64,000 nt of DNA from NCBI GenBank assembly GCA_964036155.1, contig OZ038423.1, positions 68,711,249 through 68,775,248 on the forward strand. Reading direction: 5' to 3'. Below, one piece after another: positions 48,805-61,102 of this stretch. The stretch is from Diploscapter coronatus. Lineage: Eukaryota; Nematoda; Chromadorea; Rhabditida; Rhabditidae. The notes under the pieces are model-generated. The model saw only the letters and a list, made by a program, of their open reading frames with translations, had not been told where the DNA came from and ran no database searches. Each line of letters begins with the position of its first letter. Within the stretch, counting starts at the first letter, position 1. A program made the translations under genes and the position numbers.

Positions 48805-50804
48805 GATTTTTGCAAAAACTCGCAAAACCGAATGAATTACCGCTCGGCTACCGAGCACTTTTATACCAACAGAAAGTTTGCTAACCCATGCTATTTAACC
48901 CCTGCAAAATATGCATTTATTCGGCTCAAAACCTATTTCTATTTGGAAAGTAAACCCACCTAGTATGTGGAGAGTCCAATTTCCAAGTTTAGAAAGGCAC
49001 TATTTTAGGATCTGATTTTGAAACCTAATTTATATGCAAAAGTTTAATCTCGATGTCGGATTTCGGATAGGAACTTTGAGAGGAGATCTTTGAAACAGGT
49101 GAACAAATATGGATTACCGAGAAATGAGGCTAGGATTCTGCGAAAACTAATGGAGAGACGTGCAAAATTTAAAAAGAGAATTTGTGGAGAATACTGATAT
49201 CGTAACGATTAATGATATTATTTTATTCAACTATAACTAATTTAAAGAGATCAAGTTTGAATTGATATTTTTCGAAAATTAAATAAGTGATTCCGTGAAT
49301 TTGTGGATACCCTATTCAGGTTGACATTCAAACATAATGGACGAACCATTCCGACAAGTGTGGACATTTTCAATTTAACTGGGCAGTTAGTTGTTTCATA
49401 TCTAGGGTCGATTTCTCTAGACTTTTCAATTCACTGTTGAGCGAAAATAATAGGAAATTCGAAAATATTGTCTAAAATTCAGGTTCAATATTATCAGCAT
49501 CGCTGGAATTTGAAATTTTCTGAGGTAACCTAATTTAAAATTGACTTGTTGGAAAACTCATGCACTAACCTACCAGAAAAATGCTATCTATGAGGAGGAC
49601 GATCATAAAGTTTTTTTTTTTTAATTTCCTAGAGTAAATTAGCTTCACTTGGCCCGAAACTAGAATGTAAAAAATGTATCTACGAAAAATTACAGTAAAT
49701 GAAAATTTGACCATCTTGAGAATTCATAAATCGACTTGAATCATAATTAGTAATGAAAATGGGTTCAGAAAAAGCAACGCTACCTGGCTAAAATGACTAT
49801 TTTTGACGAACAGATACGATGAAATTCCGCTAAATTTGCACATACCTAAAAGTTGGGTTTCATGGACATCATTTTTTGAGATTTTCACCTTTTTGTCAAT
49901 GCTAACTTTCAGGAAAATCTATCTTATATTATGTTTGAATTTTTACTGATTAAATCATACATTTATTTCATCATAATTCATATATTGCGACACATAGACT
50001 TTTTTATCGATAAAATAAAGAACAAATTAAGGCTATTCTCGATGTCAATTTTGAAGAGTTTTTGTAGAACGAAACACAAAAATGAGGCAGTAAAATGAAT
50101 AATTACAAATTTTCTAAAGAAAAATACTGGGAAAAACTGACAATATATAGATTTGGTAGAGAATGATATATATCGTAATATATAGGTAGATCATCGTATT
50201 TGCAAGAATTATTTATATATTTGAAAGATATACAGCGTGTCTCAAATTTTATATTACAGAAAGAAAGGAAGTAGCAAGTGAAATATCTTCAACGATATTT
50301 ATTATCGTTGCGCATTTAGTACCTGTTCAATAAACGTTTTAATGATCTTGGTCCAAAAGCATAATGAAATAATTAAAATACCGTATTCTCTCTAATAGAA
50401 GACCCTTGAAAGGATCAAATAAAATATATGTCCTTCTATAACTGATACCTCTATTCTGAAGTAATGAAAGATAAAAGTCTTGGGGTCTATATTATTATAT
50501 CGGCCAAATGAAGTGACAGCTCTTGCGTTAAAAAGAGTGCCTTACGAGAAATGCGTGTATAAACTATGTGAAAAGAGGGAGGCTAGAGTGCAGAGAAATA
50601 GAGTCAGCGGGGACAATAGAAAGAGTGGGGGTACGCAATTTCCTCTGCCTCTCTCGTCTTTTCAACATACGATCTGTCACTTCGCTTGACCAGAACAATA
50701 GAAAAAATACGGTTTGTGAAGCACAATTATATTTGATATAAAATGAGCGTCGCATGAAAACCATGTGACGATTTTGCAAAAAATGAAAATATACCCCGCT
50801 CCTT
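48805..50804. other. Intergenic, hmp-1 3' side to ShKT promoter
   Basis: 2 kb, AT-rich, no supportable exon. Contains a CCGTATTCTCTCTAATAGAAG stretch near 50380 resembling the end of the inverted-repeat element at 51416-51642. Confidence 0.5.
48842..48865 (-). promoter_or_regulatory. TATA box and adjacent palindrome of the ShKT gene
   Basis: On the minus strand TATAAAA (48865-48859) lies 55 bases upstream of the ATG. It is followed by the hyphenated palindrome GCTCGG-TAG-CCGAGC (48856-48842), between the TATA box and the expected transcription start. Inferred core promoter. Confidence 0.5.
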
Positions 50805-53800
50805 TCAGTGCATTTGGAACTCGGCGAGTGCTTTTGCGGGTGGCATCGGTCGTCGCTCAGAGGCTCTTCGGATAACTCCTTGAGCTTTCTGGAATTAAAA
50901 TATTATTTATCATGCTAATATATTTTAGAACTAATTACAAATTAATTCAAATTATATCGATATTATTGTATTGAGGGACTGTAGACGGTTTTGCAAAATC
51001 ATAATTTTTAGCAGTTTTCTTCTCCAAATGACCAAATTCGATGTGACTAAAACATTGTTGAAGAAAAATAAAATAAAAATCATTCTAGACCGAAGGAATT
51101 GACCTAGACGGATCAGCGAAATGAACACGTTTTCGGCTCATAAAATCACCGTGAGCGTGAGCGGACACGCACTTCCTCATATAATTTTCTGGCCAAGGTT
51201 CATTTCAATAAATGGTTCATCGAATGTGATCATGCCGATTCACTCTGAAGGGTACTTGCTTCCCGTTTTTTGAGCTTCAAATGACCACTTTGTGAACGAA
51301 AGCGAAAAATGAAAGGGGGCGGAGTTTACGGTCTCTAATTATGTTTGCTTTATTGTGTTATTTTATATTTTTATGTTATAATGATGTTGTTTTGGAATTA
51401 TTGTGTCGTTTACCGTAAAACCTCTAATTGAAGTCTATGGGCTTCTATTTTCATAGATTCAATTTTCGGAAAATTGAGAATTTTAAACCATCATATCTTT
51501 TCATCTGATGATAGTAGAAATTTAGAACAAAAGTGAACGTTTTACACATCTCCAAAGAATGCATGAAACACTTTACAAGATGTTGAGATGGGTATTAAAT
51601 AGTTCTGGCATTTTGGAGGGTGGACTTCTATTGGAGGTTTTATGGCACATTTTGAAATTATAATCGGGCTATTTCGAATAAGTTTAATATTACGCTAACA
51701 ATGAGCATATTAATTTAAATACCTGAGGTCGAACAAGTGGTTGTTTTCGCGGCGGCGCCATCCTCCACTCGACACTCGCTTTGCTCACGTTGTTGCGGCG
51801 GAACTGAAATTTTCGGAATTATTTGAGTTTTATAAAATATTTAATTCAAAACTACAGAAACTAAATAATGAAGTTCAAGCTGAATTTAATGGGCAACTGC
51901 TATATGTCGTGATATCGTAATTGCGTGAGCTATCTTTTCCCACGTTATTTCTACCTACTTTCCTTCCTTCGCCTATCCCTAACTATAGCGTACGCCCTCA
52001 CGACATCACGATATATAGTAATTTCCCATTTAATGTGCTGGTATATTAGACCAGCTTCTTCAAATGTGACGATCATATCCATGCATATTTAAGCCACATC
52101 ACTCTATACGATATAATATCATTACTTCACTAGATGAAATACAAGAAACTTGCTACCATCAATCACTTTACATCATAATATATACTTTCACAGCACTAAA
52201 TACCCAAATATTCACTCTCAAAACCACCCAACGACACATTTTTATCACCTATTTTGTGCTATTGGATTTGAGTTTCTAGAGGCTCCTGAGGCGAATCCTC
52301 ATCCTCGCCGAAAATGGCAGTTTCCCTAGCGGAGCAAGCTGCGATGGCGGCCTCTACACGGGCTCGCTCGCGCATTGCGCACTGCATTTGTATTATTTTA
52401 AATTCATTTTTTAAAACTTATTCTTATGCGCACAAAGGAGGCCAAGTATTGAATAAAAATGAAATTCATTTTTCTTTATCAAAGCTCTTGGAACTTATTC
52501 TAAAGGTATTGATTGGTTTTAAGGGCAAATACTGGTTGAAGTTCTATTTTCAAATATGCTTGTAAAATATTTTGAAACTTATTGTTCGTCAACGATTGGT
52601 TTCTAGGAATAGTCAATCAAATTGTTACTTTTCCTGACTTTCATACGAGTTCTTTTAAAACTCGTGAGCAAATTTGAAAGATTTCATGAAAACCATACCT
52701 TGGTACTAGCGATATAAGCTGCCTTGACGGTCTGAACCACGGCTCCAAGAAGATTCCTTGCGGTTTGAATCAGCGACATTGCAGAGTCGAGTCCAGAAAC
52801 AACAAGTTCACTTCCGACTTGGGTGACGTCGGCCTGGAAAGTTCGTTTTATAACATTTTTTCCCCGAAATATCGATATTTTGTAAATGTATAGACATATT
52901 CTAATCTTATCGCTTTATTGTCCGAGTAGGGTCTAGGGTAATATAAATTTTGGTTCTTTTTAGTTGCTAGAAAATCGAAATTCGTCTTACCTTAACCTTA
53001 CTGCAGATGTTTAATTGTTGGCAATACAGGATGATCTGGGATAAATAAGCAAAGAGGTCGTCTTTGGTAGCGGAGTCCACGCTCTCCTCTCCGATCTGTC
53101 GCGCAAGAGAGTTCAGCTGAACTTTTTACCTATCATCCGAAAGGAAAATGATTGAGCCTACCCTTGCACCGGCTTCAGAAATCTCTTGAGCAGCTTTGAT
53201 GACGTCCATGGTGGTCTTTAGGGGACCGCGACCTCTGTAGGTTAAGTATATTTTATCTTTTTCAGAAGATATTGATCTCTTACCGAGTAAAGTCCGTCAT
53301 GTTCATCATGATCATGCACATGTGCTTGGCGAGGACGATCAAGTCATTTCCAGTCTCGTCCCACTTGGCCACTTCTCTCTCGAATTTGGTTTGAGTGAGC
53401 TAAAGACAGACAGCTTTTAAGGTAAGTAAACTTTTGCTGAACCTTGAAGATCTCGATTTGTTGCTGAATCTTCTTCTTGTCCTCTTCGGGAAGTCGTCGC
53501 ATAAGTCGTTGTTGATTCTCGATATCAGACCGATGAATTTCTTCCTGTCCAGCCATTTGTTCGTCTTCATATTCGTTATCTGAGTCGACGTCGTCCATGT
53601 TTCGGTTGACAAGTAAGGCGTTTCTGTAACCATATTCGCAATTGATTCGGACTTAATGCTAGCGCTTTAATCTCCGAATAAGTTTATAAATCTGATACCT
53701 GATCTCCTTCACAGCATCATGAACCAATGAGCAAGCTTCGATGAACTCGTCGATCTCTCTTTCCCTAGAGCAATTTTGATGGATGAGAAAAATCGTGTTC

Positions 53801-56800
53801 ATCTCACCGCTCTTCTTCCGTCCACTCCATCTCCCTCTTGGCATGTCTATCAACCAAATTTTCGGCTCGATTCGCAAACTCCTCGATTTTCTGGTCCTTC
53901 AACCTCAAAACTGCTTGTTTGACTCGCTCAGTGTATGGTGAAGCAGCCATGTAGTCCATTTCGGCGTTGACGACGTCGCACACCTAGAATTTTTCGACCT
54001 CAAAAGAGAGTTATTGAGAACAAATAACCCAGAAACCATATAATATCTAGACATAAGATATCATTGATATAAGATCGAAGCATGAGCATATCATTTTTCC
54101 TTTTAGTCGTTTCTTAAATCTAGATTTTACAAGGCTCCAGATTATCCAGAATTTGTTCTCCAACTTACCCGCAGAGCTCGACCCCTGATAGCTCCACTAG
54201 AGCAGTCCAACTTGACGCCATTTTCTTTGTTCTCGTGGACATTTTGGGAAACTGCTTTAATAGCAGCCATGCCTTCCTTGCAGTCCTCGATGATATGGGC
54301 TTCGGACACCGCGAGGAAGTCGTCCAGTGTTGTCATGGAGTCGATCGCGGTGGTGAGGAGTTTGATCTTTAAATTTTTGGATAACATCAATAAAATGATT
54401 TCATAAATTTAGTAAGAATCAAGTGGTATTCATTCATCTGTGACGCTTGAATTCTTTTCTGTTAGCTAATGCTAGAAATTCTTTTTCGATGGCTTACTTA
54501 CCTTATCCAACCACAACTTCTTGAACTCTTCCATGTTTCGCTGGGCCTCGCCAGATTCAGGCCTCAGGCACAGGAGCATCGCTGCGTGAACGACCTCAGG
54601 AGCTAATTGTTCAAGTTGTTCAGCGGTATGCCTGATGACTCGAATGCCATCGACGTCGGTCGACATTTCGCAAGCCAAGTGTGCCACCTAAACATGATTC
54701 TTCGAAGCTAGATTTAAATGAATTATCATTAGCTTATTAAGGCTAGTATCTCTCAACGAGACTAGAGAAGAATATTTATGACCTAGATATGAGAAACTCT
54801 AAAACATATATTTTAAACTCAAATTATTACATCAATGAGTTTCTTGGCGTGCTCCAAGAAGATCCTGCCCTTGTTCCTCGTGTCGGTTGGATCTCCTTTC
54901 TTAGCGGCTTCAATCAGCATGAGTAATGGAGTAGTGGTGTCGAGGAACGCATCGGAGATATGGTCCACGATCGCTCGGCGCAGGTGTCTGGAATTTTTTA
55001 TATGCCATAGAAAATTTCAGAATATTATAGAGGTTACTCAATTGGTTAGTGCTGTCGTGTCAACTTTTAGCTCATTACAATTCAATATATTTTAAGGAAT
55101 GTTTCAAGAATCCTCAAGATATGAGGAGATTTTCTATTGTTTAATCTAATTTACTTTTTGGGTTTATTCTATAAATTACCGTTTCAAATCCCTAGATTTC
55201 CGGTGAACCTCGGAAATTCCCAGGGCTACATCTTGATTATCTGGATCGTGCCTTCCGAGCTAAAAAATTTTTTTTTTTAATCGATTTTTGGGTTTCCAAA
55301 TTTCGAGTTTCCAAATTTCGAGTTTCATTTTTTCACAAGAATTCAATCTTATCAATGAGCATTTTGTGGAAGGGCAAATAGACAACTTTTTACGGAATGA
55401 ATCATGGAAATAGAGAAGATAGTGATAGTACGGAGAAAAATAGAGAAGAAAAGAAGTTAGCGGAAATGAAATAGTATGGGGAGGTTTGGAGAGAAAAAGA
55501 GTCAGAAAATTTCCGAATGATGCAAAAAAGGCGATTAGATCAAGAGGTCGCGCGCGAGCGTCGGCGTCTTTAAAGCAATTCAAAAAGGAAAAAAGCGATA
55601 GAGAAGAAGAAATAATAAGGAAAACGAGGCTGAAAGAGAGAAAAAGATCACCCTATTTGGTGAACATCAACGGAAAGATACTAAAGAAGCCTAGAAGTGC
55701 CCTGAATGAGCAATCAATTGGAATGAAACTCCATCTTTGATATCGATTTTTAGATGATTTGAAAAACGGCTGGTTTAAAAATGAAGCACATTCATCCTAA
55801 AATTTCATGACACTTCTCAAAAGAATAGATTTTCATACTGTAAATGAATTTGAAATATGAGAAAGTCGAATTATGCTCAAATTGTTTCAAGTTTAACTTG
55901 CAATTTTGTGAAACTGATTCTAAAAATGTTTTAGATTAAAGAGGATAAGATTCCGAGATCGAAATATTTAAAATTTTTAATGAACGACTTACATTTCTCT
56001 CATATTCCTCCAATAGATCCTGCAAAGCTTGTCGAACGTTGTTACATTCAGCGACTATCCTCTGTTTCCGGCTTGCTCGAGTGCTTTCTGGAACATTAAT
56101 TATATTTAAATTTAGTATTTCCTGATATATCACAATTTAGCTTCACAAAATACTATTTTACAAAGGCTACAATATTTTAAATTTTAATAAGAAGACCTAT
56201 CGAAGGTAGTAAATTTGGCATTACTGAAATTCTTGGTTTTCTGAAATTTAGAAGAAACAGTAAAATGTTTACCAGCATCAGCAATACTAGCTGATCCAGA
56301 AACGATTTGTTCTAGAATGCCCTCTAATTCTGGACGATGCTTCTGTTTTCGATAGTCTTTCGGGTTCATTTCTATAGCGGTCTGGAATTAATGGCATTAG
56401 TTAATCCGTTTTCTTAGTTTGACTAAAATCTTCTTTTCACCTGGAATTTTTCGAAATCAGCCGCTAAATTTCCAATTTGTCCATAGGACGAGTAGGCATT
56501 TCTGGGTTGCTCACCTTAAAGATAATTAGGATAGTTAAGTAATTGATTAGCATAGTTAATTACCCCTCAGAATAGCTTGCATAGCGTTGAGAGCGTCCAG
56601 CATTTGCACATGGGCGTATTCCCGGTTTTGGCGAGATTCATCGTTTTCGGGATGCCGGACGAAAGCCTTAATTGAGATAATTAAGTGAGTTAATTGGGAT
56701 AGTTAATTAATGAATTACCTTCGTAGTGGCGTAGACGAGAGGTAAGCTGCTTCGGAGAGTACCCCTGGCTGCTAATAGGTCGTCTCTTTGCTGATTATCA

Positions 56801-59800
56801 ATTAGCTCGGAGATGCGCTTACTGGAATTATTTAATTTAGTAGAAATATTGCGATCGCTCATTAAAAACATTTACATATATTATGTTTATTTGAAATATT
56901 CTATAACTTATTTAATTTTCATACCGAATTGTAACGTCGACTTCTTCAATTTGCGTGTTTAGGACTTGGCAAATTTCTTCGACTTCCATTTTAGATTCGG
57001 CTTTTCTCAATCGATTCAGCTCGTGTTTTACCTAAAATTTAAAGATAAAATGTCCACTTAAATTAAAACTACTCTATCTAATCCTTCCACCAAAATAGCC
57101 ACATCCACTGAATCTGCCGCAATCAAGAATTTGGCGACATCCTAAATTGCATTATTTTAGACATATTTTATTTTATTACAGGCATGTTATTCTTAGGATT
57201 GCTATCTTATTGCCAATGACCGGTTACATGAGACAGATCAAACGCTACACAAATTCGAATACGCAAAGTGTGTAGTTACAAGTTGTCGTCAAAATCTTTC
57301 CTTGAGAACCAACGAAATGTCGTCTTATTCGTTTGCAAGTAACGTGCTAATTTCCATTTATTAAAATTCCATCGCTTTTATTGTCTCAAGTAATCGGTCG
57401 TTGACAGTAATATATCTTCAACTTTACATGTAGCAGTTTCCTTCCAGCCTGGACTGCGGCAGCACGTCGTTGCGAAGAAGTCGAATCGCGAATAAATTCG
57501 CGAGCATAGTGGACCATGGCTTGTCCTAAATTTCATTTATTTGTATCAGCAAAGCTGAAATTTCAGAATATTAAAATAATAACGTGAATGTAGTAGGCAT
57601 GAGGTATACGACTATTTGAATTAAACCATTCACAAGATCTAATTAACCCGAAATACTAGTGTCTAATACAGGACTAACTTTAACCTTGATGAGTATTTTG
57701 TTCTCTAAGATTTGATCAAATTTACCACTGTCTTTGACATCAGCAAGAGCTTCTCTGAGTTTTTGTCGAGCAGCTTCATTAGCAACCGGACACGACGCGA
57801 TCGCTTGTTCACCCATCGCCAAAAATCGAGCTACGGCTGAGTCCACTGCTTGAACCAGACCTTCAGCGGTTTCACCCTTTTCCAGAGGGTACGTCTCAGT
57901 GATATTTGTGACCTGAAATTGGTCATTAATATCCTGAAAGCATAGACAAGACATTAATTTATCAACAGTCTGGAGAAGTAGTTAAATTCATTACATCTTT
58001 ACATACGAAATGATACAGGAAAAGCATCTTTGTCCTGCCGTCCCCTATATTATTACGCATGTAACGATGCGACTACTTTTCAAAATTGTCAATTTATCCA
58101 GGGACAAATATCTAAAAACGAATTTGCAATAAAATGCTGTGTCAGGTTTTATTGGTCTCTCACAGAGAAACTGAGCACTTTTTCATTTGCCTATCGATTC
58201 TCCAAATCGGCCAAGCCATATGAGATTCTCTCCGAATTTGCAAACTTTTTCTTTCGACGAAATCTTCGCCTTCCCACTCTCTTCGCGTTTCGATGTTTTC
58301 TCAAAATAAACATTCGAAAAGGGAGAGAATCGGGGGTCTTCTTTCATTTCAGTGGTCAAAGGATTGAAAAACATCGTTTGGAAATAGTATTCTTAAAGAC
58401 TGCAGTATCAGAGATCTAATTTTGTACCTCATTAATAAGTTTTGTGATCAGGTCCATAACGGTCTTGGATTTGATCTGATCGAAGTTGAAAAACGGTTGC
58501 TGTTGGTGCGAGGATCGCACCATCCCGGTAGTAAAGTCCTGAAAAAAGCTATTATTCACGAATTGCCCTGAATTTTTAATCTTAAAAATCACAGTAAATA
58601 AAATTAAAAACGACTATTTCAAGGTATAGAACATTCTTATAGACCGAAGCGTATGGAGGGAGAAAAATGGAAAAAGAACGGGAGGAAGGGTGCCGTATCG
58701 CGCCGCTTGCATCGAAAGATCTATGCTTCAACAGTGAGAAAATAGTTGGGAAAAGAAACATGTTGAAAATTTGTAAGTCAATAAAAAACAACAAATCTAG
58801 TGAAATTGAAGATTGAACGGTGCGCGACGGGACGACGAATTTTCAACACAATGAGGTCAGCCAGATGAAGATGGTCAGAGAAAAATGAAAACGGTGAACA
58901 GAATGCAAAAATGAGAGATAAAACAGGGAAAGACTGAGAGAGAGAGAAAATATTCTTAGGAAGGTGCGAGAGAAAAATACGCCGAGGAGGGACGGATGAG
59001 TCCTCCTCGCGAAATGACATTTGCGAGAGAGAACTTGGATTAAAGAGATTACAAAGAAACAGAAAAACGAAATAGTATAGGAAATTTAGAGAATAAGATA
59101 GTGAGAAAATAGTGTGAGGAAAGAAAGAATGACCACTATTCATGAGAGAGAAAGAATCCGACTGGCCAGAGGAGAGGAGAAATTGTATGGATAGGAGAGA
59201 GGAGTAGAGAAGTTGGAGTGGAGAGAAATAGCGAGAGATGCAGAAAAGGAGATGAGTAAGAGGCTCTGACTGTCTGTGCTCTCTCATTTCGCTATACTAT
59301 TTCATAACTGCATTCACATAAGGAGCTACTACGCACTTTGTCCATTCATTTCCAAGGACCCTCAAAACATTGTCGTTTTCTCTTCTTCTCTCTTTTCTCA
59401 GGTATATTTCTCTAGTTTTCCTTCGCTCTCTAAACTTCAAGGGCTATTTCAAGCCTCAGGAGAAGAAGCTCATTAAATTAGAAGAATTTAATTAAAACAA
59501 CAATAGCCAAATTGCAACTAATGTGCGAGGATTTCATGTCTCAAGATGAATTATTTGAGGAAGATCAAAAATAAACTTTGATTAAAAATAAATTGAACTC
59601 ACAATAGGTACATCATACAAAGAGGTTCCCAAAGACGGTACTTCATCATAGCGATATGAGGATCGCAAAGCTCCATCTCTGTGTAATGGTAATTGATCGT
59701 AACCTGGTCTGAAATAGGAAAGAAATTAAACTGAAAACATTACTTATGAAGCTACGCTCATCATATCATGGTATAAGTTCATCTTATGTTAGATATAAAA

Positions 59801-61102
59801 GTGAAGTTAAATTTTGAGTAAAAAATTACCTAGCAGATAACCGTTCATAATTATTCCTACTCATCGAAGTGGCGTAGTTATCTTTCACTGTGATAGTTTC
59901 ATAATCTTCTCTGATAGATTTCCTATCTCGATCATTATTCTGAGCTTGAATCGTATCGTAGTAATGATCACTTTTGCGACGTCTATGATCATGTTCAACT
60001 GGAATGGTTTGGTATCCTGAAAATCTCATAGGTTTCAATGCTCTATGAATTCGAAACATGCCACTATTTTACACGTTAGAGAATTGGATTCGTGGTTAAA
60101 TTGTTCAAATTCAATTGGTTAATTTGATATCAATAATGAAAAGCGTAGAAAACTTCATAGATTTCAGAATTTTTAAGGTTCAAAATATGGAAATTAGGTA
60201 ATATTGGATGGATCTTCCGACTTGAATGCGAAAAAGAGCTTAATATGTTTAGAAATGCCATTTATACCCGAATATATCATATCATAAGTTGGTGGGGCTC
60301 TCGGTCTGGGCAGATCCTGCACGGATGAGTAATAGGTATGAATTGAAGGAGTCGTGTAAATCGATGTTCTGGATTGTCGGTTTGACTGATTTCGGGACGA
60401 AGGATACTCAACGGACACCAGACTTCCATATTGCGGGGAGTCGTAGTAAATTCGCTCCTTATTTTAAAAGTTTTTATTTTGTTTATATGCTTCAGGCTAC
60501 TTTCCATATGTAAAAGTATAATATTTATTTCATTGCATACTCTAAATGGAATAGTGAAAAGCGAAGTTTCCAGAAACCGAATGAACAAGTGGTAATAAAT
60601 TATTTTAATAACGTCATTATTTTGTGTTATGTAGAATATATAAAATTCCATTTTATCAATTTTCCGATATCCCGATCTCACCCATCTAAATTCCCAAATC
60701 GAGCTATTTCTAATCCCGCCCCTTGATTCTCAGCAAAGCTTGCAAAATCCTCATAGAAACGGTTAGAAACGCCTTAGCAACCAAATTTCAGCTGCCATAT
60801 TTCCATCCATATATTCTAATTTCTTATTTTAAGTTTAGTTCTTATAATTAAGGTAACTAAATGGTTAATTATAGGTAATTATGTCGCACGTTAACGAATG
60901 GTATGGCCATTTTCTCGCTACCAGAGCGATCCCCATCAAAAGGCATATCGCAAATGACGCCACAGATGAAGGATACGCGCTTGTAATTAACGATTTGCAC
61001 CTATCTAAGGTAATCAAGTCGATAATTAGAGTAGTTCACTAGATAATTAAAGGTAATTACCTCACAGTAATACTCACGCTCCGTGATTTGGTATTTGTCC
61101 AT
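50805..61102 (-). CDS. hmp-1: Alpha-catenin (cadherin-catenin junction actin linker)
   Basis: Links cadherin/beta-catenin to F-actin at adherens junctions. Minus-strand exons: 61102-61061, 60457-60268, 60016-59830, 59708-59603, 58538-58428, 57912-57726, 57525-57428, 57141-57073, 57031-56925, 56821-56719, 56666-56564, 56514-56441, 56381-56273, 56087-55993, 55259-55180, 54987-54831, 54687-54502, 54366-54169, 53983-53808, 53764-53699, 53623-53443, 53399-53284, 53234-53162, 53116-52991, 52833-52699, 51803-51723, 50888-50805. The long form has 1079 residues. An internal ATG at 58523 gives 899, the usual alpha-catenin length (906 in mammals). Hallmarks include RIVAECNNVRQALQDLL, SMTTLDDFLAVSEAHIIED, GAIRGRALR, MCMIMMNMTDFTRGRGPLKT, LNICSKVK and VEWRMAPPRKQPLV. 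The first four exons add an unusual Tyr-rich extension. Exon 1 is the least certain. Confidence 0.93.
51416..51642. mobile_element. MITE-like inverted-repeat element in the last hmp-1 intron
   Basis: Left arm TAAAACCTCTAATTGAAGTC (51416-51435) and right arm 51623-51642 are reverse complements at 17 of 20 positions. The 187-base interior has no ORF. No target-site duplication was confirmed by eye. Confidence 0.45.
52259..52381 (-). CDS. hmp-1: Candidate alternative last exon of hmp-1
   Basis: After a minus-strand acceptor (ACAAATGCAG) a 41-codon frame runs to TAG, in phase 0 like the preceding exon that ends STK at 52699. The other two frames stop within it. Composition is GC-rich and coding-like, giving a charged tail (MRERARVEAAIAACSARE, then an acidic GEDEDSP segment). 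No donor keeps it as an internal cassette, so it would replace the last two exons. Confidence 0.5.
   Translation of the reverse strand, partial: CAMRERARVEAAIAACSARETAIFGEDEDSPQEPLETQIQ
55380..55720 (+). repeat. Purine repeat tract in an hmp-1 intron
   Basis: GAAATAGTATGGGGAGG core near 55468 within AGAGAA filler. A tandem GTTTCCAAATTTCGA duplication lies just outside it at about 55291-55320. Confidence 0.5.
58640..59470 (+). repeat. Large purine repeat tract in hmp-1 intron upstream of the short-form start
   Basis: Purine-rich from about 58650 with CGAAATAGTATAGG near 59068 and many GAGAGA runs. It switches to pyrimidine and ATACTATTTCAT at 59293. It lies between the extension exons and the exon with the short-form ATG, where a second promoter would be. 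The 169-codon minus ORF is artefactual. Confidence 0.5.
60768..60781 (+). promoter_or_regulatory. Degenerate X-box (RFX/DAF-19 site) candidate
   Basis: AACGCCTTAGCAAC, 100 bases upstream of the nphp-4 ATG, matches the 14-base X-box pattern GTTGCCATAGCAAC at 10 positions with an intact right half-site. Ciliary genes of C. elegans carry X-boxes at this distance. The left half-site is poor. Confidence 0.3.

Noticed and set aside
58778..59287. 169-codon minus-strand ORF
   Set aside because: It lies in a purine-rich repeat tract inside an hmp-1 intron; the translation is Ser/Phe/Leu low complexity with no splice-consistent continuation.
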